NCBI GenBank assembly: GCA_018900975.1
Contig: JAHIFK010000096.1
Span: 1 to 5,312, forward strand
Direction of reading: 5' to 3'
DNA: 5,312 nucleotides
Source of the DNA: Methanobacteriota archaeon
Lineage (GTDB): Archaea; Halobacteriota; Methanosarcinia; Methanosarcinales; Methanoperedenaceae
Shown: positions 1 through 5,153 of the stretch, in pieces
Layout: every line of letters begins with the position of its first letter
Position numbering within the stretch: position 1 is the stretch's first letter
Notes under the pieces: generated by a model
Seen by the model: only the letters and a program-made list of their open reading frames with translations
Told to the model about the DNA's origin: nothing
Databases searched by the model: none
Made by a program: the position numbers and the translations under genes

Positions 1-62
1 AGGATTATTAATAAAACAATTATTATAGAAACTCCAAGTATTAACCGCTGTTTTTTTTTCAT
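1..62 (-). CDS. Start of a signal-anchored or secreted protein, cut by the window edge
   Basis: An ATG at 62-60 opens a frame that reads MKKKQRLILGVSIIIVLLII and then leaves the window. The pattern is a short basic head (KKK, R) followed by about 14 hydrophobic residues. This is typical of a signal peptide or an N-terminal membrane anchor, so the product is probably exported or membrane-tethered, facing outward. No cysteine of a lipobox is reached before the edge. The gene lies 68 bp downstream of hdrA on the same strand. It may have its own weak promoter (TTTAAGGA at 95-102), so co-transcription with hdr is not certain. The start is supported by the Lys-rich run immediately after the ATG. 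The nine-A homopolymer in codons 2-4 is a place where sequencing errors could shift the frame. The family cannot be named from 20 residues. Confidence 0.6.
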   Translation of the reverse strand, partial: MKKKQRLILGVSIIIVLLII

Positions 63-90
63 TTGTATCCTTACGAACTATAATGGGGTA

Positions 91-108
91 CATATCCTTA
101 AACTTTTT
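91..108 (-). promoter_or_regulatory. Possible weak promoter for the partial gene at 1-62
   Basis: Read on the minus strand, an A-rich stretch (AAAAAG, 108-103) is followed by TTTAAGGATATG (102-91), which resembles a BRE followed by a TATA box. A transcription start about 25 bp further on would fall near 72, leaving a leader of about 10 nt before the ATG at 62. The match is imperfect, and nearby AT-rich stretches could serve equally well. This is inference from spacing only. Confidence 0.3.
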
Positions 109-130
109 GTTTCTCTCCCCATCTTTTGGA

Positions 131-2434
131 TCAAGTCGCCTCTGCAATTCCTTCCTGGGTCCCCTCTTCTTTCTCTTTCCTGCTCCTCTTCTCTGCCTTT
201 GCGCCAGCCTGCGAAGCAAAGACGTTAAGTAGATCTGTCAGTTTCTCGTACTGCGCCGTTTCTATGTGAGAATACCGCAGCGGTTTCTTATGTTTTCGCG
301 TATCCTTTTTAAGCCTCTTGTACAGTTCATCTGAACTCAATGTGAGTTTTTCATCAGTCGTACCCTCGATAAGCATCACTCCAGTGGCGCCATACTCAAA
401 AGCAGCGTTCACGACATCTGCATCCAGGATATGAATGGATGGCAAACTTACAAATCGAACGAGCGAAGAATACTGCTTCCTGTTCACACCTGCAATATCG
501 GCAGCCGCATAAGCATAAGGGTCGATGAACACCACAACGCCCGGCGCCTCAGCCAGCATGGCTTTCAACTGCGCCTTCAACTGGTTGCGCGTGAAGTTCC
601 TGATCTCAATGCCTTTTATCGGGCATGCGGGGACACATATGCCGCATCCAGTGCATGCCAGAAGCGACAGCACGGCTTTCCTCCCCTCAAGTGCCAGGGC
701 ATTGTATGGGCATGCTTTCACACAGTCTCCGCACCCGTTGCACTCAAGTATCATGGGTTTTTCAGGTGGGATAAGTATCATGCCTTTCCCGAGGAACTGC
801 GAGACCTTGTGAGCCGCGCTTATACCCTCTGTCACTGAATCATGAATGTCTTTCGGACCAAGCACGCAGCCAGCCGCGAATGCAGCCTGGTTAAGCGTAT
901 TCACAGGGTCGAGCTTGACATGCTTCTCCTCGATGAACCCGTCATCTCCAAGCTGCACTCCCAGTTTATCAGCAAGTTCTTTTGTGCCGGAAGAAGGAAT
1001 AAGCGCAGGGCACAATACTACCATATCAAATATTTCGCGCCCTTTCCTTCCAAGGTTGGTGTCCTCGTACTGCACCGTGAGAGTGCCGTCCTGCTTCGGG
1101 ATGATCTCCGCCACTTTCCCGCGCACGTAATTGACGCCCTTTTCCTGCGTGTGGTGATAGAACTCCTCAAAACGCCGCCCTGCAGAGCGCATGTCAATAT
1201 AAAATATCCAGGCTTCTGCGTCACCTTTCATCTTTTTCACAAGCTGAGCCTGCTTTTGCGAGTAGATACAGCAGACTTTTGAGCAGTGCTTTCTTCCTTT
1301 TCCTGTGAAGTCCCTGCTCCCTGCGCACAGTACGAAAGCCACGCGGTCCGGGAAAGTCCCGTCCGCTTTCTGCAGTCGCATACCAGTTTTACTCTTTGCG
1401 GAAAGCATATCCTCAAATTCAACTGCCGTGAGAATGTTAGGGGAGGGATAATTATACTCCTCGATAAAAGAGGGGTCAATAGGCTCAAAACCCGTGGCTA
1501 TCGCAACAGCGCCCACAGAGATCGTACTTGTCTCTTCCTTTGCCTCAAGGTTCACTGCATCGCGGGGGCAGATTTTCACGCAGGCGCCGCAATGATCGCA
1601 TTTTGACATGTCTATCATGTACGCCTGCGGGACTGCCTGCGCAAAGGGCAGGAATATGGCGCCTGTGGGGCATTTCCTTGTACATGCGCCGCATGAGATG
1701 CATTTTTCTATGTCAACGTAGCGCGGGCTGTGTTTTAGCGTAATTGAGTAATCCCCAGGACTTCCTGAAACGTCAGCTACCTCGGTCTGTGTGTGCATGA
1801 TTATACCCGGGTGGTTATGTACGGCCACCATCTTCGGCGTCAGTATGCACTGCGAGCAATCAAGAGTTGGAAAGGTCTTGGAAAGCCCTATCATATGCCC
1901 GCCAAGGTAGGGCTGTTTTTCTATCAGTATCACTTCATGTTCATCAGCGATTTCGAGGGATGTGGTGATCCCTGCAATACCGCCTCCAACAACAAGCGTC
2001 CTGTCAACAAGTTTTTTCTCAAGAGGCACAAGTGGCTCGATGGAATCCATACGGGCGACCGCACCTTTTATCAACCCTTTGACCTTTGAGTTTACGCTGT
2101 CCTTTCCATCTTTATCATGGACCCAGCTTGCCTGTTCCCTGATGTTGGTTATCTCAAGAAGATTAGGATTGACCCCAGCTTCTTTCACCATTCCCCTGAA
2201 GGTCTCAAGATGCAGTTTTGGAGAGCATGAACCAATGACCACGCGGTCAATTTTTCCCTTTTCGATATCGCTTTTTATTTTATCCTGCCCTGCGCTGCTG
2301 CACAGGTAGTCCTGGATATTTACAACTACGTTCTCTCCTTTCAGGCTGTCGGCAACAGACTGGAGGTCCACTGCATCGCTTATGTTGCCCCCGCACCTGC
2401 ACAGGTACACACCGGTTTTTTTTGGCTCAGACAT
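131..2434 (-). CDS. hdrA: CoB-CoM heterodisulfide reductase subunit A, with a fused MvhD-like C-terminal domain
   Basis: 767-residue flavin iron-sulfur subunit, expected to hold the bifurcating FAD of a cytoplasmic Hdr complex. Domains in order: an N-terminal HdrA domain with C12, C14, C45 and C70; a thioredoxin-reductase-like FAD domain starting with GGGIAG (150-155), with LDCSQC (C193, C196) and the C370/C384/C388/C389 cluster region; a ferredoxin insert (about 238-297) with C245/C248/C251/C255 and C279/C282/C285/C289; a second ferredoxin domain (about 563-611) with C565/C568/C571/C575 and C594/C597/C600/C604; then an MvhD/FlpD-like domain (about 631-735) containing ADIAG and KQY but no cysteine; and a charged tail from 743. 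The ATG at 2434 is chosen because AGGGAGGT precedes it and MSEPKKTGVYLCRCGG is the usual HdrA beginning; an open extension to 2521 lies inside hdrB. Last gene of hdrCBA. HdrA of classical hydrogenotrophic methanogens is around 650 residues, and the fusion explains the extra length. Confidence 0.95.
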   Translation of the reverse strand: MSEPKKTGVYLCRCGGNISDAVDLQSVADSLKGENVVVNIQDYLCSSAGQDKIKSDIEKGKIDRVVIGSCSPKLHLETFRGMVKEAGVNPNLLEITNIREQASWVHDKDGKDSVNSKVKGLIKGAVARMDSIEPLVPLEKKLVDRTLVVGGGIAGITTSLEIADEHEVILIEKQPYLGGHMIGLSKTFPTLDCSQCILTPKMVAVHNHPGIIMHTQTEVADVSGSPGDYSITLKHSPRYVDIEKCISCGACTRKCPTGAIFLPFAQAVPQAYMIDMSKCDHCGACVKICPRDAVNLEAKEETSTISVGAVAIATGFEPIDPSFIEEYNYPSPNILTAVEFEDMLSAKSKTGMRLQKADGTFPDRVAFVLCAGSRDFTGKGRKHCSKVCCIYSQKQAQLVKKMKGDAEAWIFYIDMRSAGRRFEEFYHHTQEKGVNYVRGKVAEIIPKQDGTLTVQYEDTNLGRKGREIFDMVVLCPALIPSSGTKELADKLGVQLGDDGFIEEKHVKLDPVNTLNQAAFAAGCVLGPKDIHDSVTEGISAAHKVSQFLGKGMILIPPEKPMILECNGCGDCVKACPYNALALEGRKAVLSLLACTGCGICVPACPIKGIEIRNFTRNQLKAQLKAMLAEAPGVVVFIDPYAYAAADIAGVNRKQYSSLVRFVSLPSIHILDADVVNAAFEYGATGVMLIEGTTDEKLTLSSDELYKRLKKDTRKHKKPLRYSHIETAQYEKLTDLLNVFASQAGAKAEKRSRKEKEEGTQEGIAEAT
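230..544 (-). other. MvhD/FlpD-like domain of HdrA lacking all cysteines
   Basis: This stretch encodes HdrA residues 631-735. It keeps the skeleton of the MvhD/FlpD family: VVVF at the start, then ADIAGVNRKQY where MvhD has a GAD-AG-R-QYP stretch, then VRFVSLPS, then a segment ending in ATGVMLIEG. At the places where MvhD has its Cys-Cys/Cys pair, its Met-Cys-Ser-Gly-Arg motif and its Gly-Cys-His...Asp-Cys-His motif, this protein has IDPYAY, LPSIH and EGTTDEK. No cysteine occurs anywhere after C604 of HdrA, so the [2Fe-2S] cluster of MvhD cannot be built here. The alignment is from memory of the family. Confidence 0.7.
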
Positions 2435-2445
2435 TTTACCTCCCT
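2435..2445 (-). promoter_or_regulatory. hdrA ribosome binding site containing the hdrB stop codon
   Basis: The minus strand reads AGGGAGGTAAA immediately before the hdrA ATG. The Shine-Dalgarno match GGAGGT runs into the hdrB stop codon TAA (2438-2436). Ribosomes ending hdrB therefore stop on top of the hdrA start site, an arrangement suited to translational coupling. This site decides the hdrA start. Confidence 0.8.
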
Positions 2446-3278
2446 GCCTTCGCGATGAATTTATCAGTCGGAACAAGATGCTTATCAAGTCCAAGTTCCT
2501 TTGGAGCAATACCCATGGCAAGACCCATGAGCTGGGTGAAATAGATGATCGGCATATCGATCTTTATGTTGAACTTTGCCTCCACCGCTTTCTGTTTTGC
2601 ATCAAGCTGCAGGTGACACATGGGGCACGTCACTACCATGCAGTCAGCACCTGTTTCTTTTGCCATCACAAGCAGGTCTTTCGCAAGTTCCAGAGCCAGG
2701 CCTTCATTCGTTATCAGTATCGGACCGCCGCAGCATTTAGTCTTGTAATAATACTTCACAGGTTCAGCTCCAAGTGCCAAAATGAGGTTATCCAGCGATT
2801 TCGGGTTCTCAGGGCTGTCAAATTTGTTTTCAGGACGTGTGAGCAGGCAGCCGTAATATGGCACTGCTTTTATCTTGAGTTGATGTTTTACATGTTCAGA
2901 CAGTTTGGGCAAACCCATGTCTTTGACTATCACTTCAAGAAGATGCTTCGGTTTCGCGTCTCCGTCGTATTTCGATGCAAGCGCTCCATTGACCCTGTTT
3001 TTAAGAGAAGTATCTTCAAGTGCTGTATTTGCACGCATAAGGTTCGAGTAGCAGAGGTTGCACGGGGTGGCGACATCAAGACCTTTTCCAGCGGCCAGTG
3101 TCCTTGCCGACAGCGCGACCCGTGTTGTCATGTCGTCAACATGGAGAGCGCCGCAGCAGTTCCAGTTCTTGATCTCTTCAAGTTCTATGCCAAGACGCCT
3201 GAATACTGCCTCAACTGACATTCGGTAATCAACTGCAGTGCCGTGCTGAGCGCATCCGGGATAATAGGAATACTTCAT
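2436..3278 (-). CDS. hdrB: CoB-CoM heterodisulfide reductase subunit B
   Basis: 280-residue catalytic subunit with two cysteine-rich CCG domains, each expected to hold a non-cubane [4Fe-4S] cluster that together reduce the CoM-S-S-CoB heterodisulfide or a related disulfide in the cytoplasm. The first CCG domain has C9 (in YYPGC), C41-C42-G and C73-N-L-C76. The second has C144 (in YYGC), C182-C183-G and C218-P-M-C221. All ten ligand cysteines are present, so the enzyme looks active. The gap between the first CC pair and its CXXC is 30 residues, shorter than the 35-36 usually given for the motif. The ATG at 3278 overlaps the hdrC stop (ATGA, 3278-3275), and AGGAGG at 3291-3286 sits 7 nt before it. 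It is followed one base later by hdrA. Related CCG proteins exist in lactate and succinate metabolism, but the hdrC and hdrA neighbours settle the assignment to the Hdr family. Confidence 0.95.
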   Translation of the reverse strand: MKYSYYPGCAQHGTAVDYRMSVEAVFRRLGIELEEIKNWNCCGALHVDDMTTRVALSARTLAAGKGLDVATPCNLCYSNLMRANTALEDTSLKNRVNGALASKYDGDAKPKHLLEVIVKDMGLPKLSEHVKHQLKIKAVPYYGCLLTRPENKFDSPENPKSLDNLILALGAEPVKYYYKTKCCGGPILITNEGLALELAKDLLVMAKETGADCMVVTCPMCHLQLDAKQKAVEAKFNIKIDMPIIYFTQLMGLAMGIAPKELGLDKHLVPTDKFIAKAGR

Positions 3279-3925
3279 TTTTCTGCCTCCTGCCCTTCAT
3301 TCTCTTTAGGGGATCTTTCCGGCGCCGTTTCCTTACTTTCTTTTGCCACCGTGCTTTCTTTTGCTTCTTTATCTACTGATTTTTCCCCGAGTTTGAAAAT
3401 TGCGTCCAGTTCCCGCACATCCTCCATTTTATCGATAGACAACGGGAGTTTTCCTTTTGAAAAAAGAGCCAGACCGAAGGGAGCCTGCTTTATCATTCCA
3501 GGCTCGGAAATGCTGTATTTTGAAATAAGGAGAAATTCAGATGCCCTGCCGTTCTTTTTGATCACATCAGCGAAAACGTTGTCGAACTTTGCATTCCTGT
3601 TCCTTATCCCTTCTGACATGGCTATGGGCTTTAGCGTCTCCATAAGCTCTGTGGGATATATCCCCCTGGGGCAGCGAACAGAACATGAAAAACAGGTCGT
3701 GCATATCCATATCGTATTGCTGCTCAGCACTTCCTTCTTGAGACCGAGCTGGATCATGCGTACAAGCTCACGGGGCGTGTAGTCCATCTCATGGTTGACA
3801 GGGCATGAACCCGCGCATATCCCGCATTGCATGCATGTGGGGATATTCCTGCCGCCTGGCGTTTTTATGATGAGGTCTCTAAAAGCATTGTCTCTTGACT
3901 CTGGAACTATGTTCTCTTTCTGCAT
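3275..3925 (-). CDS. hdrC: CoB-CoM heterodisulfide reductase subunit C
   Basis: 216-residue ferredoxin-like subunit that carries electrons from HdrA to HdrB. Two [4Fe-4S] motifs are complete: C31/C34/C37/C41 (CMQCGICAGSCP) and C75/C78/C81/C85 (CTTCFSCSVRCP, followed by RGIYPTE, a common HdrC signature). No membrane segment is present, unlike the cytochrome-linked HdrE, so this is the soluble type. Residues from about 181 to the end form a Lys/Glu/Ser-rich, probably disordered tail not needed for cluster binding. First gene of the operon; its TGA overlaps the hdrB ATG. The start is uncertain: I chose ATG at 3925 because GTGAT, a partial Shine-Dalgarno match, lies 4 nt upstream. The same bases contain an in-frame GTG at 3934 that would add three residues. 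Confidence 0.93.
   Translation of the reverse strand: MQKENIVPESRDNAFRDLIIKTPGGRNIPTCMQCGICAGSCPVNHEMDYTPRELVRMIQLGLKKEVLSSNTIWICTTCFSCSVRCPRGIYPTELMETLKPIAMSEGIRNRNAKFDNVFADVIKKNGRASEFLLISKYSISEPGMIKQAPFGLALFSKGKLPLSIDKMEDVRELDAIFKLGEKSVDKEAKESTVAKESKETAPERSPKENEGQEAEK
3278..3385 (-). other. Charged low-complexity tail of HdrC
   Basis: HdrC residues 181-216 are almost entirely Lys, Glu, Ser, Ala, Thr and Pro, with a repeated KES unit (KEST, KESK, KET). There are no aromatic residues or cysteines. It looks disordered, or a flexible charged arm. It also carries the hdrB ribosome binding site in its last codons. Confidence 0.7.
3279..3291 (-). promoter_or_regulatory. hdrB ribosome binding site
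   Basis: AGGAGG at 3291-3286 on the minus strand lies 7 nt before the hdrB ATG, inside the final codons of hdrC. A near-consensus Shine-Dalgarno within the upstream gene supports translation of hdrB from the polycistronic mRNA. Confidence 0.8.
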
Positions 3926-3934
3926 ACTTATCAC
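3926..3934 (-). promoter_or_regulatory. hdrC start region: GTGAT as ribosome binding site or as alternative start
   Basis: The minus strand reads GTGATAAGT just before the ATG at 3925. GTGAT pairs with part of the archaeal 16S 3' end (complement of AUCACCUCC), 4 nt before the ATG. The same GTG is in frame and could itself be the start codon of a nearly leaderless message. The sequence alone does not decide. Confidence 0.45.
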
Positions 3935-3952
3935 GCTGGGGGAAGGGCAATG

Positions 3953-3976
3953 AAGATTTTATGGTATTTAAATCTT
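3953..3976. repeat. 7-bp inverted repeat around the hdrC TATA-like box
   Basis: AAGATTT (3953-3959) and AAATCTT (3970-3976) are perfect inverted copies separated by 10 bp. One arm overlaps the hdrC TATA-like box, and the other lies between the box and the expected transcription start. A repressor dimer bound here would block TBP or polymerase. It could also be chance in an AT-rich stretch. Confidence 0.4.
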
Positions 3977-3980
3977 ACTC
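3965..3980 (-). promoter_or_regulatory. Promoter of the hdrCBA operon (TATA-like box)
   Basis: On the minus strand GAGTAAGA (3980-3973) precedes TTTAAATA (3972-3965), matching a purine-rich BRE followed by an archaeal TATA box. A start about 25 bp on would fall near 3942, giving a leader of roughly 8 nt to the GTG or 17 nt to the ATG. It is the best box close upstream of hdrC. A second AT-rich candidate around 4043-4053 would give a leader of nearly 100 nt. Confidence 0.55.
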
Positions 3981-4076
3981 AGCATCAATATTATTTGTAA
4001 AGAGCCGATCAAATCCCCGTCTTTTTAACTAACTATGATGCCATTTATAAAAAGATAATCGTTATAAGGTATTCGA

Positions 4077-4092
4077 CCGAAACGTTTAATAA
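4077..4092 (+). promoter_or_regulatory. BRE and TATA box for the BofA-like gene (leaderless transcript)
   Basis: CCGAAACG (4077-4084) is a good BRE and is followed directly by TTTAATAA (4085-4092). The box centre is about 26 bp before the ATG at 4115, so transcription should begin at or next to the start codon. No Shine-Dalgarno precedes the ATG, which fits a leaderless mRNA. Confidence 0.65.
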
Positions 4093-4114
4093 AACGGAGC
4101 GTCCCATATATTTC

Positions 4115-4363
4115 ATGGCATACGAATTAATAGTCCTGGTTCTGGCAGTACTTGCTGTGATCGCAGTATATTATGTTCTGAAAACTGCAAAATATCTGAT
4201 CGTGAATACCATCATGGGTCTGATCCTTCTTGCAGTGGGCAATGTTGTTTTTAATCTTGGCATTCCTTATACCACCATGACGCTTCTGGTATGCGCTCTG
4301 GGCGGGATACCAGGAGCCTTACTTGTGATATTGCTCAATGTACTCAATATTGCTTTCTTATGA
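4115..4363 (+). CDS. Small membrane protein of the BofA (pro-sigma-K processing inhibitor) family
   Basis: 82-residue, very hydrophobic protein with three likely membrane segments: about 4-22, 28-48 and 55-80. The middle and end carry the BofA family pattern: VNTIMGLILL with N31 and G35, then N43, then NLGIPYTT and a GGIPGAL loop (63-69) before the last helix. In Bacillus, BofA restrains the site-2 protease SpoIVFB during sporulation. Archaea have neither sigma-K nor spores, so the bacterial name describes the fold only and the role here is unknown; regulating a membrane protease is a possible but unsupported guess. The length matches the family (around 80-90 residues). It is divergent from hdrC and 64 bp upstream of pyrH, which has its own promoter-like box, so the two need not be an operon. 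The start is fixed by the BRE/TATA spacing for a leaderless message. Confidence 0.8.
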   Translation: MAYELIVLVLAVLAVIAVYYVLKTAKYLIVNTIMGLILLAVGNVVFNLGIPYTTMTLLVCALGGIPGALLVILLNVLNIAFL

Positions 4364-4395
4364 TCATTGTACTTTAATGCAGGGACTATAAGAAA

Positions 4396-4407
4396 GATAA
4401 TATTATC
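4396..4407 (+). promoter_or_regulatory. Palindromic TATA region upstream of pyrH
   Basis: GATAATATTATC is a perfect 12-bp palindrome preceded by AGAAA (4391-4395), which could be a BRE. The TAATATTA core (4398-4405) is centred about 26 bp before the pyrH ATG, so it fits a TATA box for a leaderless pyrH mRNA. Because it is palindromic, it could also be an operator or act in both directions. Confidence 0.5.
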
Positions 4408-4427
4408 ATAGCGCGTAAGTAAGTGAC

Positions 4428-5102
4428 ATGAAAATCGTTGTTTCGGTAGGCGGCTCAGTGCTTGCGCGCGCGTTGAGCCCGGAAAAGTTCAGGAATTATG
4501 CTGCTGCATTAAAGGACATCTCAAAAAAGAATGTTGTATTCATCGTGACCGGTGGCGGAAAAGCTGCGCGCGATTATATCGGGGTGGCAAGGGATCTGGG
4601 CGCGGACGAGGCGACATGCGATCTGATCGGCATCGAGCTCACGCGCCTGAACGCCAGGCTTCTTATCGCCGCGCTGGGCGACGATGCGTACTATGAGCCT
4701 CCCAGGGATTATAAGGAAGCAAAGAACGCAAGCCTTACAGGTAAAATAGTGGTCATGGGCGGAGTGACGCCGGGGCAGACCACGGATGCGGTTTCCGCAG
4801 TGCTTGCAGAATACATCGGCGCCGAACTGCTCATCAACGCCACGTCTACAGACGGCGTGTATACGAGCGACCCGAAAAAGAACAGGGATGCAAAGAAATT
4901 TGACTCAATGACCCCGCATCAGCTTATCGAAATAGTCATGAAGACCGAGATGGTAGCTGGTGCGAACTCACCAGTTGACTTACTCGCAGCAAAGATCATT
5001 GAGCGCAGCAACATCAAGACGATAGTGCTGAACGGGGAAGATCCGCAGAGCATCGTGGAGGCTGTGAGCGGGAAGCATAAGGGGACTGTGATCGGGAAAT
5101 AA
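4428..5102 (+). CDS. pyrH: Uridylate (UMP) kinase, archaeal type
   Basis: 224-residue cytoplasmic enzyme that phosphorylates UMP to UDP with ATP in pyrimidine nucleotide synthesis. It belongs to the amino acid kinase fold and is expected to be hexameric. Visible signatures are SVGGSVL (6-12), the nucleotide/phosphate loop VTGGGKAARDY (40-50), the UMP-site region GADEATCDLIGIELTRLNAR (58-77), GGVTPGQTTDAV (111-122), NATSTDGVYTSDPK (137-150, nucleotide-binding loop ending in the typical DGVY.SDP) and the C-terminal ANSPVDLLAAKI (179-190). The SVGGS start and TPGQTTDAVSA are characteristic of the archaeal branch, which is shorter than the bacterial enzyme (about 240). No insertion or loss is seen. 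The ATG at 4428 is the first codon before the glycine motif. Only a poor AAGTGAC precedes it, consistent with a leaderless mRNA. It is convergent with the partial membrane protein gene downstream. Confidence 0.95.
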   Translation: MKIVVSVGGSVLARALSPEKFRNYAAALKDISKKNVVFIVTGGGKAARDYIGVARDLGADEATCDLIGIELTRLNARLLIAALGDDAYYEPPRDYKEAKNASLTGKIVVMGGVTPGQTTDAVSAVLAEYIGAELLINATSTDGVYTSDPKKNRDAKKFDSMTPHQLIEIVMKTEMVAGANSPVDLLAAKIIERSNIKTIVLNGEDPQSIVEAVSGKHKGTVIGK

Positions 5103-5153
5103 TTACCACCTGGATTTTGTCAGAAAATTACCTTTATCAAGACATCAAATATA
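5103..5153. other. Short convergent intergenic region, no clear terminator
   Basis: These 51 bp separate the pyrH stop from the stop of the opposite-strand gene. The only pyrimidine-rich stretch is a run of four T (GGATTTTG), and there is no stem-loop that I can see. Termination signals for the two converging transcripts are not identifiable by eye. Confidence 0.4.

Noticed and set aside
431..1743. Several overlapping plus-strand and minus-strand frames within hdrA
   Set aside because: All lie in alternate frames of a continuous, motif-rich HdrA sequence and show no domain of their own.
2435..2521. Upstream in-frame start that would lengthen HdrA by 29 residues
   Set aside because: The extension lies wholly inside hdrB, shows no HdrA similarity, and the internal ATG at 2434 has a strong ribosome binding site and the usual HdrA beginning.
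2382..3218. Long open frame on the plus strand opposite hdrB and the start of hdrA
   Set aside because: It is antisense to clearly conserved Hdr coding sequence. The translation has no recognisable domain, and its Cys/His/Phe-rich composition is typical of a shadow frame.
3243..3782. Plus-strand frame opposite hdrC
   Set aside because: Its Ser/Phe/Leu-rich translation is the mirror of the Lys/Glu-rich HdrC tail. It has no start signals and no conserved motif.
4043..4069. Two TTATAA boxes 17 bp apart (4045-4050 and 4062-4067) as tandem promoters or operators
   Set aside because: The region is generally AT-rich, and the better-spaced BRE/TATA pair at 4077-4092 already explains the downstream start. 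No further support.
4464..4480. GCGCGCG run near the start of pyrH as a possible structural or methylation signal
   Set aside because: It encodes ordinary residues (LARAL) within an intact PyrH and has no repeat partner. Most likely codon choice.
5103..5153. Bidirectional terminator between pyrH and the convergent gene
   Set aside because: No stem-loop and only a four-T run; the evidence is too weak to call.
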